Assembly: GCA_013399875.1 (NCBI GenBank)
Contig: VXAZ01007509.1
Span: 62,001 to 126,000, forward strand
Direction: 5' to 3'
DNA from: Gymnorhina tibicen
Taxonomy: Eukaryota; Chordata; Aves; Passeriformes; Artamidae
Length of the DNA: 64,000 bases
Part shown: positions 35,871 through 48,400 of the stretch, in pieces
Layout: each line of letters begins with the position of its first letter
Position numbering within the stretch: position 1 is the stretch's first letter
Notes under the pieces: model-generated
What the model was told of the DNA's origin: nothing
Databases searched by the model: none
What the model saw: only the letters and a program-made list of their open reading frames with translations
Program-made: the position numbers and the translations under genes

Positions 35871-38800
35871 GTATGCAAAGAGCTTTCCAGCAGTGTCTGC
35901 TCTGTGTTCCAGGCACAAGGAATAGAGGGGAAGATGAAAGCTTCATTAAGACACTGTATGAATCCATGTTGAGTGCTGCGTGCAGGTAGGTCTAACCCTT
36001 GAATATCAAAGTGTACAGCAGTCTTAAAAACAGACAGAAACAGCAACCCTGTTGGCACCGCAAAACTATGAAGAAAGGACAGCCCTCTTCTGAGACTGCA
36101 ACATCACTGAGAGTCAAGCAGGTTCATTTTATTGGAAAAAGCAATTTCAGACTACTGATGACAGAAAAAGAGGAATCTTTAAAGTCTTATAAAAATGTCA
36201 CGGAACACACATGCAAACTTTAGAGACAAATAAATTGCCATCTGTTTCCGTCTTTTATTGTGTTTTCACTTAAAACAGAGTCATCAGAACAGAAAAATGT
36301 CCCCTGGTTCTCTTGAGCGGTAAACAGGGAATAATTTTCCTTAGCATAGCAGAAGTCCTACTGTTAAATGGAGTTTGAAGGTAGTTACTGTACACCTTTT
36401 GTGGAAAGAAAGGGCAACAACTCTCCTCCAAACCAAGAGGAAACAAAAGTCTGGAGTAAGGCTCTGACATTTGTAAGAGTTAAAGCTCCAGTGAGAATGG
36501 GTGGTTTAACCAGGACTTTTATTCTACACCACTTTTAGCACTAGTTTCTCACATTTCCCTCCCCATCCTTCAGGATTATCTTCTGCAAAATCTGGTTCTT
36601 GCAGGCACGAGGAACTGCATGTGAGGATTTGAGATACATACTAAGCCAGGGAACAAGGAATGGGAGTGGGTGGATCCTTGTTAGCACAAAGGAATTGATC
36701 CCATGTGTGAAAGAAAAATGCTCATCTGCGGTGTAGGCAATATCTGAGCAAACCCAAAATTCCTAGGCCTTTTCCCCAGTATTGAAAGACCGTGAAACTC
36801 ACAGACATAGTTTCTAAAATGCTAAAAACCTGTGATCGATTTTCATGGAGCTCAAAATTATCCATAGCTGCCAGAGGAATGGAATAATGGCACCCACATT
36901 ACTAAAAGGAATTAGATTTGCCACAACACCAGGTATGATTGCTCTTTCTTTCCTTCTGTCTTTATTTAGATTTATGTACATGAGTAAGGATCTATCTGTT
37001 TTGCCTAGGGGATGTGGGTTTTTTAAAGGTACTATAACAAATATTTACAAGTAATACTGCAATGAGCAATTTTAGAACTGCAGCCTGTCCTCATCTTCTG
37101 GCAATTTATCTGACCTCTTTTGGAAATGGGTCTTTTAAACTATCCTAGGGCTAGTGACTAAGACAATTATTTTTTAGAACAAACCTTATGGCCAGCGTCT
37201 TAAAATTACACACATCTATGTTTAAGAAGAACATACACATATAGGCACTCATATACCAGCACCATAACATCACAGACCACATTACAAGAAATTATTTCTC
37301 TTTTCCCCATTCTTGTGCACCAGAAAACACCTCTTTATATATGCTCCATTCCCCCTGACATCTACAGCAATTATGTGCACAAGAGGTGGATGTCCTGATA
37401 ATATTTCGAAACATTTCACTTCACAAAAGGAGTTACTGCTGAGTGTTTTCTTAGCAAAAAGCAAAGCAAGTAGCCTCTCATCTTGATTAAAACCCTCTGA
37501 CTTTTGGAATCTTCTGCTAAATTATATTTGCCATACAGGAAGGGTGTAGGAGGCAAGAAAAGAATTGAAAAACTCCAGTCTTCTGTCAATTATCAAGTGT
37601 TTTAAATTTAGAGATTTTCCCATCAACTAGAAACTAAATCCATTTGGTTTTTGCCAGAGAAAATGGGTGAAGATGCCATTTCTAAAGTGTGTAAAGACTT
37701 TGTGGTTCATTTCACAATAATATTTGTTGAACTTTTGTGGCACGCTTTCAGAGGAAGCAAGACAGGGCTGTGTTAGTCATGATTCGCTAAATAGTACATC
37801 CTAATCCTTCCTAATTTTTGTTTATTCATGCCTTGCTGTGGGATTTAGCTGTTAGCTCATGGAAAGAAAAGGAAAATCCCAGCAGATAGAGGAATGCAGC
37901 CTTCCAGTCCACTGCTTGGAGGCAGGTTTGGATATTTCTGCTAGAAAGACTTGCTTCAATTCTGACAGAAACCCAAGTGCACAGGGAATGTGGGAAAGGA
38001 GCAGAAATAGGTTGTCTGTTTCTCAGGTGATGGCATGTGAGACTGGGGAGACCAAGCTCCACACCCAAGATGACCTGGCAATCAGAAGTACAGCTTGGTG
38101 GGGCAATGAGCTGCACCTTTCTCCTGAGAGCTCTTCACACCTCTGCCCACTGCTGCTGCCCAACAAAGCTGCAGTCAGGCAGAGGCCAGTTAGCTTCAGG
38201 TACCTCTGGGCACCTCCAAGCAATGTCACCATGAGGAGAGAGTGCAAATTGTGCTAGCAGTGTCCCCATGAGCTCTACCTCCTGCCTCACAACATTGTTT
38301 CAAAGGCTGCTTTCATTCTCCATCTTTCCAGGCTGAGCTGACTGACTACGGAAGCTCCTCTTATTTTTTCTCATCTGCTCTGAAAGAGGATCTGTTCGTT
38401 GTGAGAGCCCCTTTTGTCAGCGGAGGGGGTCTCCTCTTTGTTTTATTTCCTCTTGACTCTCACTGGCCATAACCTTGGTGGAGCTGGAGGAGGGGGTTGA
38501 GTCACTGCCATGGGTGGTGAAGCCCTGTCCCACTGGTGGGGAGCAGGCGTGGAGGGGTGGCAAACAAGGGAGTGAGTGTGTTGAAATCCTGCCTCTGCTT
38601 TTCCGGTCCAGGTGATCCTGCCAGTGACAGATCTAGTCTGAACTTCAGCTACCGTTGAGGAGGGCAAGGGTGGAGGGAGTGGGAAACCAAAGCCTGTGGT
38701 GCATAATGAAGTCCTTATGTGCTGAAAATTCATATTCGATATGCCATAGATGGAGATGTTGACAGCCACAATCTGTGCTTTGCAGGAAAAGGTTTTGAAG

Positions 38801-40024
38801 AGAAAATATGCTGCCTTTGCAAAGGCTGGCAGAGCATTGGGTCTGTTCATTGATGGCTCCTGTTAGACAAATAAGGAAGAAATAATTTGAATTTTTTTTT
38901 TTTTCTTGCGCTCAGTTTCTCAGTTGCTGAGTGTGTAGAACAAGAGCCACAGCATCCAAGAATTCTATATTTCTGTTCCTCAGCCCATCATGGACTTGGT
39001 GTGGGAAGCTGTGCAAATCTGCTCTGTTCTGGGCACCTTGGTTTCTTCATATCAAGTTTTCTTCATCTCAAGTCTTTGCAGTTCTTGGGAAACCAAGTAT
39101 CAAATATTGTTATTAACTAAACTAATTTGATGGCGTTTCTAATCTTAGTCTATCAGTCCTCAAGAAAAGTCACAGGTTTTGCAAATCTCTCCTTTACACT
39201 GAAAATGCATTTCCCCATACAAATTACTGTGAAAATGATGTGCTGAGACTCCATAAACAGGATGAATGTGTGTTCTGTGGCCAATGTGTGAGAAGGAAAA
39301 GACTGCATCTGTTTCTTCCTGAGCTGCTTTGAAGCAGCTGGGATAATAGGACTCTAAAGCATGGTAAATTCATTAGTTTAGACCTGTACTTAAAAACCTC
39401 TTAAAAAGGTTTTTAAGATCCCTTAATTTGGAGGCATGTATTCTTGGTTGTAACACAGGGTTTTAACATTACTTTTGAATTGCAGTAGGAACTTCTTTTT
39501 TGCTCAACTGCTCCAGTACATTGTCTTATCCAGTTCATATATCTTTCATCAGTAGTCATTGCTAAGGTTATCTCACTACATTATTTCTCTTCAATTATTC
39601 TCGTAATATTGGACTCAGATTTGCAGGACTCAGTTTGTGAGCACAGGTTAGACAATCTGTCCCTAGTTGGCATGATGTTCAGTAGCTATTCTGCTGCCCC
39701 AAACTGTAATACAAGACTTTTCACTGAGAACTGGACTGCCAGAAGTTAACCCCTGAAATATCAAAACCATGTTGAGCATTCATTCTGTATAAAGAGTGGT
39801 CCATCATATCCATATAATTTTATCCCTCTGGTTCACCGTATTACCACAGGTTGACAATCACTCACATTTCCCACTCTGCACTAAGTGATAGAGGAGACAC
39901 CTGCATCAGGCTACTGTAGTTTTTACTGATACAGGAATTCTCCTCAGTATTTCTATGGTAAGTTGGCCATGACCCACACATCCAGCTAACACATCCACTG
40001 ATATCTTGGCTGTATCAGCATGGA

Positions 40025-40067
40025 GGTAGATAGGTAGGTAGGTAGGTAGATAGATAGATAGATAGAT
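40025..40067. repeat. (TAGG)n(TAGA)n tetranucleotide microsatellite
   Basis: A run of TAGG units passes directly into TAGA units. This is a typical variable tetranucleotide locus. Confidence 0.92.
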
Positions 40068-40550
40068 TAAAATACATAGCTACAACTGTGTCTCTTATGA
40101 GAAGAGCTATACCTGTTTCAGCTAAAGGCTGCACCCCTGGCTATACTCAGGTGTATATTCCAAAGGTAGTTCTTTCCTTTTGCCTTTTTAAATTTCTCAA
40201 AATAATGTACTGAAGTAGTAGTTAAAAATGGAGACCCCAAAGAATAACCTCCCATCTGTGGTGGCACTTCCATTGTGCATGACTCTGCCAGTGATTCATT
40301 AGATCCCCCACTTTTGTCTAGGCTTTTTTTTTTTAATTAGTATGCCATGTCACAATCTTTTTTTCAAATTAAATGAGATCCACCATGAAATACATAATTT
40401 TGTACATAGGAATTAGAAATTAGGAATTAGGACAGGATGGAATTTTATTTTTACTAAAGCTAGATCTAAGTTTAGGTTGTTTGTACTGCTGTGAGACTTT
40501 TTTCAATAAAGTGAAATTTGTATTTGACACTACCTTGATTTAATGTAATT

Positions 40551-40610
40551 TTTTATTCTATATACTAGTCTATTATTTTATATACTAGAATATTTTTATT
40601 CTATATACTA
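40551..40610. repeat. Three imperfect ~20-bp AT-rich tandem units
   Basis: Three units of the type TTTTATTCTATATACTAG occur at about 40551, 40571 and 40591. Confidence 0.7.
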
Positions 40611-41525
40611 TCAGTTTTAATTCAGGAACTCACAAAAAAGCTGTGGAAAACATTTATTTTCAGCTCAGTTTTGCAGTGTCATTGCATTTGGGTCACAAGA
40701 ACAGATTTTTCTATTACCAACATAATATTCTTAGAACATAATGGATTAAATGCAGAATAAACACTAAGTACAGAACTCTCTAGATTATATCATAAAGTGT
40801 ATGTAATTAAAAAAACTCCTCTCAGCCCTGCCACTTAATATTTTATTCTTTAAAACATCGTCTTGCACAAATTGTATGTCACGCAATCTTCACCTTCACC
40901 ATTTATGACAAAACCCATCATAATCTCCGGATCGGTGATCCTGTCTATTAAGACGATGATGCTGAAGTCTCTTGTAATTTCTGCTGTAAAGCCATTGATG
41001 GCCTGACAGGCAAAACCTACAGCTCAGTTCTAGTTCAATGAGATTTATTTCAACAGCTTTCCTCCCAATTTTCTCCTCCGAAGCAAATTAGAGGCACTTA
41101 TATAATAATATAGCATTTCAGGATGCACGCAGCAGTTCTGGGGTATTCAGCATTAAAACTGTCATGCTTCATTCAATGTTGTAGAAAAATGTGCATAAAA
41201 ATATTTGGGTGAGCATTCCCCATGTTTTGAGTCATTTCATACAACAAAACAAAACCTGGAATGTTTTTGGGTAGCGAAAACTTGCACAGATTCACATGCA
41301 ATTTTGGAAATGTCTGGTATAGATGATAGCATGGCCTACAGAGATTAGGACATTGCATTTATTTCTATTTCTCTTTATTCAAAATTCAGGTTTTTCAGCC
41401 ATGTCTTTTCAAAACTATCTCACAATGATACCTTGCACTGTTGCTGCCAGTTTGTGTTCTTATGAGGAGTAATCAGTGAATTTATAAGGACTATCTTGTA
41501 CTCCTGCAGATACTGTGTACATTTT

Positions 41526-42346
41526 CACAGAATCCCAGACTGCGTCAGGTTGGAAGGGACCACAGTGGGTCATCTGGTCCAAGCTCCCAGCTCAATCAGG
41601 GTCATCCTAGAGCACATGGCACAGGATTGCATCCAGACAGTTCTTTCGTATATCCTGTGAGGGAGACACCACTGACAACCTGTGGGCAATTTGTTCCAGT
41701 GCTCAGTCACTGCACAGTGAAGAAGTTCTTCCTCATATTCAAGTGGAACTTCCTGTGCATCTGTTTCTGCCCATTGTCTCTTTCCTGTTGCTTGGCACCA
41801 CCAAGAGGAACCCAGTTCCATCTTCTTAACAGCCTCCCTTGAGACACTTGTAGATGTTGATGAGGTCTCCTCTCAGTCATCTCTTCCTCAGCCTGAATAG
41901 GCCCAGCTGCCTCAGCCTTCTCCCGTAAGAGTTATGCTCCAGCACCTTAATTACCTCTGTAGCCCTCCACTGAACCTGCTCCAGGAACCCCGTGTCTCTC
42001 TTGTACTGAGAAGACCAAAACTGGACACAGCACTCCAGATTTGGCCTCACCAGGGCTGAGTAAAGGGGCAGGATCACCTACCTCAACCTGCTGGGAATGC
42101 TCTTCCTAATGCACCCCAGGATACCATTGGCCTTCTTGTCCACGTGGGAACAGGGCTGGCTCGTGGACAGTTTGTTTTCCACCAGGATCCCCAGTCCTCC
42201 CCACAGATCTGCTTTCCAGCAGTTTGGTCCTCAGCCTGTACTGGTGTCTGGGGTTATTCCCCCTCAGGTGCAGGACCCTGCATTTGCCTTTGTTGAATTA
42301 CAGACAGTTCTTCTCTGCCCATCTCTCCAACCTGTAAAGGTCCTTC
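41526..42346 (-). mobile_element. CR1 LINE 3' portion (C-terminal ORF2 and 3' UTR)
   Basis: On the plus strand it starts CACAGAATCCCAGACTGC and GGTTGGAAGGGACCACAGTG, the antisense of a CR1 3' end, and continues through 3' UTR and ORF2 wording to about 42346. The minus-strand frame 42077-41877 includes LYSALVRPNLECCVQFW, the well-known CR1 ORF2 C-terminal motif. A second piece (41821-41570) carries AVTEHWNKLP, the conserved end of the same protein, in a broken context. Sense is minus. It is 5'-truncated and mutated, not active. Confidence 0.92.
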
Positions 42347-44939
42347 AAATTTTAATTATGATCTACCTCCTCCATACTGCAAAATGTGTCACTAAAAATT
42401 TTGGAAGCAAAGTGAAATAATTTCCACATTAAAACAATATTAAAAATCATATTTCATGTTTCGTGGGAATGTCGTGGGGTAGTCAGTACTACCCACCTTC
42501 AGCTCTGCTGGTGATTTTACACCCACTGATAGCCCATCCTGCTGGGAATGTACGTCCATGGGCATTTGCAAATCTAGACCTGAATCGAGTAGTCAAATAC
42601 AAGGGGGAAAGTTGTTATTTTGCTAACTGGACCAGAATATCAGATTCACGGCTACAATTGAGACAGTAAGTTGTTTGTCGAAGTTTTCATTTTGTAAAAC
42701 AGGCAATTATTTGCCAAGTTGGAAAGAGGGACAGAAAGTGGCAATGGAAATGCATCTTTATAATCTTTTCCTTGAAGTGTTCCTACCATCCAGATGTTTC
42801 TGGTGACATCTGTCTTTGCTCAGCGAACATATGTCGTTGCAGACCCATCACCTTATGCTGAGTAATTGAAAAAAACAGCATATACTCAACTCAGCAACAC
42901 CCTGTTTACAGGAGAAAAGCTTAATTTCAGCACTTTCAACTTAGAGTGCTATTTGGAAACATTTAGCTCATAAAAAGCCTCACAGTTCATGTTTTGAACT
43001 CATCATGACCTGAACATTTTGTTAACAAAGTACCCTGTTAATGTTTTGACCAAAAGAACTAATGTACTTGGGGCTGGTTGTGTTGCCAAAGTGGTGCTTG
43101 CTCCTAAAAAGGGAAAGTTTTAATTCTATTTTCAAAAGCAACGTCTTACTCCTAACTATATATGGAAATGTCATCAATCAGCCGTGAAAACAGAGTGTGC
43201 ACTGCAGTGCATTTTAACAGCTCGTGCTCCTGCCTGCATTCAGCGTAACCAATCTCCCCACGCTGGGGCTTGTAGAGGAAGTCTTTTGCTGTGTCTGTTT
43301 TCCCTCTACTAGCTTGGGTAGATGTGAGCATAACTTTAGTTTTAATCACCAGCAGTGAATAATAAAGGAAAAAGATAATCAAAAGAGGGGATAATAAAAT
43401 ACATTGCCACTCCCAGACATATTAACAACAAAATTCCTTGACTAAGTTGGTTTTGTCAGTGGTTTTTTTAATTAAGGTCTAAGCCACCTGATGCCTTCAC
43501 CTTCCACAGGTGCAACCTTCTGATTATGTCCTCGTTTTAATGCAATAAAAATTAATGTAGCTAAAAATGGATTCTCAACATTTTAATCAGTGCCCTATTA
43601 ATACCTACCGAACGACTTCCACAACCAAAAACCATCTTCTAACTTAAAGGGGTACATGATTTAAGCATTAGATCTACCAGGAATGGTAAAAGGTAGCTGT
43701 TTCTTAAGTAGTTAGTGAGGTCAGACACTTTCTAAACCAAATCCTGAGAAATCCCTGAGAGATAAATTCAGCAGCAATGAAAGTAGCAATCACTTGGAAA
43801 CACTACAACAGTAAAGAAACATAATAATTAAGGGTTAATAAGAAGTGGTGTATTTGACAAATCAGAACCAAATCCTAAAAACAAAGTGCATCGGAGTATG
43901 CGTGTGCAGTTGTCATTTACAAGCTACTTACTTGTATTTCATCTCTATCTTTTAACTTTTTGGTAAGTCTTGATCGAAACTGAAAAAGAATATATACTGT
44001 GCATATTTTAAAACAGTCACATTAGCTCCTGTTTTGTTGGGATTTTTTGTATGAAGATCATCAAACATTTTGGTTTGGTTTGTTTTTTCTTTTCATTGCC
44101 ATCGTCTAACTTACTACTGTATCTTTCATATGAAAATAACAAGCCCTTCTCAATACTTTCAGAATTGCATTTTAGGAACTCAAAACAGTCATATTTGATT
44201 GGGTTAACGTGGAAAATGGGTTTCCAAAGCCCCTGGTATAAGAGCTCATATGGAAGAAAGTATCTGTCAAATAGACAGGATGGGGGGAAAAAAGCAAAAG
44301 AGGATAAAAAATGGGAGGCTTTGTGGCTTCTTAAAATACTTCCAGCTAAATGTAGGACAGCAGAGATTTTGTCAAAATTAGTAGTCAACATGATGTAAGT
44401 GTGTAGGATAAAATCTATTTCATTGGTGAGGAAAAGAAGACTATTGTAACTTACTTAGCTACAGGATATTGTTTCTGACACTTCATCAGCATGTTGTTAT
44501 TAATACAGAGGCTGAACATTATTTGTGTCAAAATTGTCACTTGGAGCCCTCACTTCCCAGCAGACCTCAGCTTAGTCATATGCAAACTCATGCAGTGATT
44601 TTTATTTTAGGGTTCAAATGCTGCTTGGGGCCAGAGTAGTGGCAGATAAACAGAAAGAGACAGAAACCTTGCACAGAGCTCAAACTACTGAGCACAGATT
44701 TCTAAATTTAGGGTATTTTGGGTAGGAAGCCTGCTGACCTATAAGGGACAGTTGAAGTTATTAGAAAACAGGATACACAGTTAGAGGGACTTACTTGTCT
44801 TTACCCATGTTTGCAACACCCTCTTTCTTGAAGAAATGATGCTATATATTTCAGAAAGTTCAGCTAATTATAATGCTTACATTAAATGCTGAATATCTTG
44901 AGTTACAGTAGGCAGTCATACAGCTTTATGAGAACAGTT
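42347..44939. other. Intergenic sequence, nothing recognised
   Basis: AT-rich; the longest frames are 115-124 codons overlapping on opposite strands at 44017-44398, with no recognisable motif. No repeat recognised. Confidence 0.6.
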
Positions 44940-45400
44940 GGATATGTTTTAGATTTAAGCCAGTCTCTGTTAACCAGGGTTTGGGGGAAATTTCCTTCAG
45001 TGAGTATATTTTCATGAACAGTCTAGGTGATGGAAAACAGAAAGTCTTTATTAAATCTGCAGACAATAGGAAGGGTGGAGCTTCAGACGTGCTGAAAAGC
45101 CCAAAATGATCCTGAAAACTGAAGCTGCATGAAAAAAAAACAGGATGGTATTCAAGAAGGAAGAACACAAAGTTCTACATTTGGCCAGGAGGAATCAGCT
45201 TCTCAGATGCTCGATGGGGAACAACTGGTTGGGTGGACAAGGATAGAAGAGGATCCTGGGATTATAAAGCACTGCTGGCTGAGTATAAATCAACCACGTC
45301 ATCCTGCTCTGGACAGGCCAAACACTAAGCTAGGACTTATAAACACAAGAAAAGACATGCAGCAGCTTCTGTTCTACTCAGAAAATAACACCTGCTGTTC
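44940..45400 (+). mobile_element. Decayed CR1 LINE ORF2 fragment
   Basis: One plus-strand frame reads EEHKVLHLARRNQLLRCSMG then NNWLGG (about 45158-45235), matching the CR1 stretch K(C)KVLHLGR(N)NP...MLG...WLE. Just upstream, SLGDGKQKVFIKSADNRKGG, then ASDVL, resembles the region after the reverse transcriptase core (FADDTKLGG...DTLE). Downstream nucleotides (GATCCTGGGATTATAAAGC... GGACAGGCCAAACAC) follow the same order as CR1. Several frameshifts and stops are present. Confidence 0.55.
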
Positions 45401-48400
45401 TGCTTTAGCCAGTTTTGGTATCTCCACTTCTCACTCTAGCTCTATTTTCTAGGATAATTTTTACTCTAGACTTTGGAATACCTTCTTCAGAAGACATGGG
45501 GCCAGCCACTCTTGGTGAGGACCTGCAGAATGAGCAGGGCTTCTGCCATTTCTCCATATTCCACTGCTCTGCCGTACGCAGTGCCCCAAAAGGGTCTGGG
45601 CTGCTCATTTTGCATAGCTTTTTTGGGTTTTTTCATTTCCATTTGAGGAGTCAGGCCTGAACCCCACATCAGACACTAGTTCTGAAATGTTTCTCTTCCT
45701 AATTTCTCCAGAACTCTAGGCTCACCTCCAAGCCCTTCAGACAGGAAAATGTCATGTCACATTTGTATTGTCTTTACCTCCACAGTTCTGCAGCACTGCC
45801 AGGCCAAACATCCGTGAGAAGGAAGGGGAGACAGAGGAAGGGATAAAAGGTCGGGTCTCCAAGTATTGCACATAACTCATTCAGGAGAATGAAGAACTTT
45901 TGCATTCATAATTTTACTTGAGTTCAGGCCAGTCAGTAAACATCCTTATTCTGAAAAATATGTTGAACAGCTATTGAAATCTCACTTTCCTGCTGCCGGC
46001 CTTTTCTAATTTGTTTCTGATGAGAACGAAGACATTTATTTGGTCTGACTTAATTTTTCTTTATTCTGTAAAAAGTATGCCCTTCAGAAAGCACGGATAG
46101 TCACAAATGAATTATCATAGATTGCATGGGGAATGGTTTTGTGAGGAAAGCAGCCACTGCTGAAATCAAAGTTTTAAGTCTTTTGTAGGCAAAAGGGAAT
46201 ACTGGACATTTCTACTGCAAGCTAGTCACAACACTGGTTTCAATTCCACCATCCAGACAACACACCACCTCCCTCAAGTGGTCAGCAAATTTAGGGTTGT
46301 CTTTTCTGCTTCAAGGGCTGTTTTCTGACACTGCCCAAAGAATGTGTTGAAGAACGCACTTTTTATAAACATTAATAGATCAAGTTTAAACCATTGTGCA
46401 AAAAAAAAGTATTTTGAATGGCATAAAGAGATAAAAATCTCACAGAAACAAATGCTTAGCTGGCATCACTTTGGCACTGTAGGCTTTTGATGAGAAGAAA
46501 ACTGAAGTAGCTGCTTTTTTGTGGATGGGTTCTAATAGCTTTCTGCCTGCGGTTACAGGCATTCAGTTACGGTCACTGCCATGGCAGGGATTGTATAAGC
46601 ACATAAGCTAATCAAAACAGTGGCACATTTGGAAAAGCAGCACTGTTAATTCTGATGGCTTGCTCAAATCCTCATTGGAATAATTACAGTTTTCTTCTTT
46701 TGTTCAAAATGCTCTCCGTTTAGAAACAGTTCTTTTGTAATTTGCTGCCTAATATGTGCTTACAGAACAAACTGAAACCATGTTGGGGAAGAGCTCACAG
46801 GAACTCAAACCAGAATTACATAAATTAAAAAAACAGTAATAACGATAGTAAGAATTTTAAAAGAGAGGAAACAGAGAGCTTCATACTTCGGGAAGCAACT
46901 CAGGCGTTGCTGCCAGGGTTCAGGATAAAGTTCTCTCATGGAACAATGTGCTGTAGAAGTACCTTACAGAGAGACGTACACTCAACACATGAAGCAATGC
47001 CTTTGTATGCACACTGACAACATCCCCCATGGCAATGGGTAAAGAAATTCCTGCCATGCAGCCAAGTCATGCTCATCTACACATCACCAGACACCTGTGA
47101 AATTCTGTGGGTATTATCCAAGATGAAACGTAATATTCACACAGACCACTACTCCCCTGTCAGTGACCAAACACTGTGATACTCAGCATTACCTCGTATG
47201 AGCAAAGACTGATAGCAAACACAAAAGAAAAGCAGTTCAGGTAGAACTGGGAAAGGAATGAAAAATTAAGAGCATCATAAAAAATATTCAAATTTGTAGA
47301 CTCACAAAAAAATATCTAAATATATCTGTCCAACAAAAGTCCACACAACACAGAGGTTTAGAGAGGAGGCAAAGAACTCAGTGATGCCAAGTCATCAAGC
47401 AGTTAAAGTAGCTCATACAGGAAACACAGTCCTCATTTCAAGTCAGTCCCCAGCAGGAGTCAAGAATAAAATTGTGAAGCATGACACATATAGCCAAATA
47501 TACTATAAGCATTGCTCTTTCTAAAGGCAATATTCTGTTCTAGGAAGTAAGGTAGCTCCAACCACTTTTTTTAACAAAAGCCTGTTAATTTAAGCAACAC
47601 TACCCAGCTTCCTTCTTGGCATTAATGAAGTGCCAGAGGAAGGAAGCCTTAAGCATTTCTTTTCCTCTCAGAGCACCTAATGTCCCACCCTGTGGCCAGT
47701 GGAAAAATGGTAACACATTTTCTGACTAGGGAAAGAGAGAGAGAGAACATATTTATCACAAAAGCTTGAAATACGGTGTTTCTTTTAGCAGTCTGTCTGA
47801 AAGCTGTTGAAAGGATAACGTCTGCATATTTGAAAGAAACATAAGGATATGAAAAAAGGTCCTTCTTGCCTTACTACAACATCAGGGTGGTTTAGGTTGG
47901 CTGTTGCAGGTCTCTGAAAAATATGGCCAAATCAGACTGTACAAAACTTGCAGGTGTTGTGATAGAAGCAGGGCTAAAGACAACAGCCCTTAGCTTGTAG
48001 TACAGATGCGAAGAGGAAGAACATAACTGCAGATAACTTGCAAGGTCATCGTTGCTGACTTTATGTGATTAATTGACAGCTACAACCCCCATCCAGTTTT
48101 CTGCTATTTTCCCTTATTCTGTGGCTCCACTTTGAGCTGCCTTTCATTCACTCTGGTGTCTAAGAAGCCTTTAGACAGAAAAGTGAATCTTTGGTACCAG
48201 ATGTAAGCCAAACCAAACTCCCACCTCTAAATATCCCTGAAGTTTACAATTGCTTGAAATTTAAACTTATATCTAGATCCAGATTTGTCTGCTTGAGGTA
48301 ATTTTTACACCTTTTTGTTTAAAAAAAATAACCTTATCTGACTTTCCCAACTTTTTTTGCTTCGGCCCTTTAAGTCGTGGTCAGATTGGCTTACCAGAGG

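Larger units (their letters stand above)
35871..41525. other. Intergenic sequence with minor simple repeats
   Basis: No gene recognised. 37.8-38.8 kb is somewhat GC-richer and keeps several overlapping short frames open on both strands (up to 135 codons at 38443-38850, minus), none with a known motif. Simple repeats at 40025 and 40551 are listed separately. Confidence 0.55.

Noticed and set aside
41570..42077. Two minus-strand frames as host genes
   Set aside because: Both carry CR1 ORF2 C-terminal motifs and lie in a CR1 copy.
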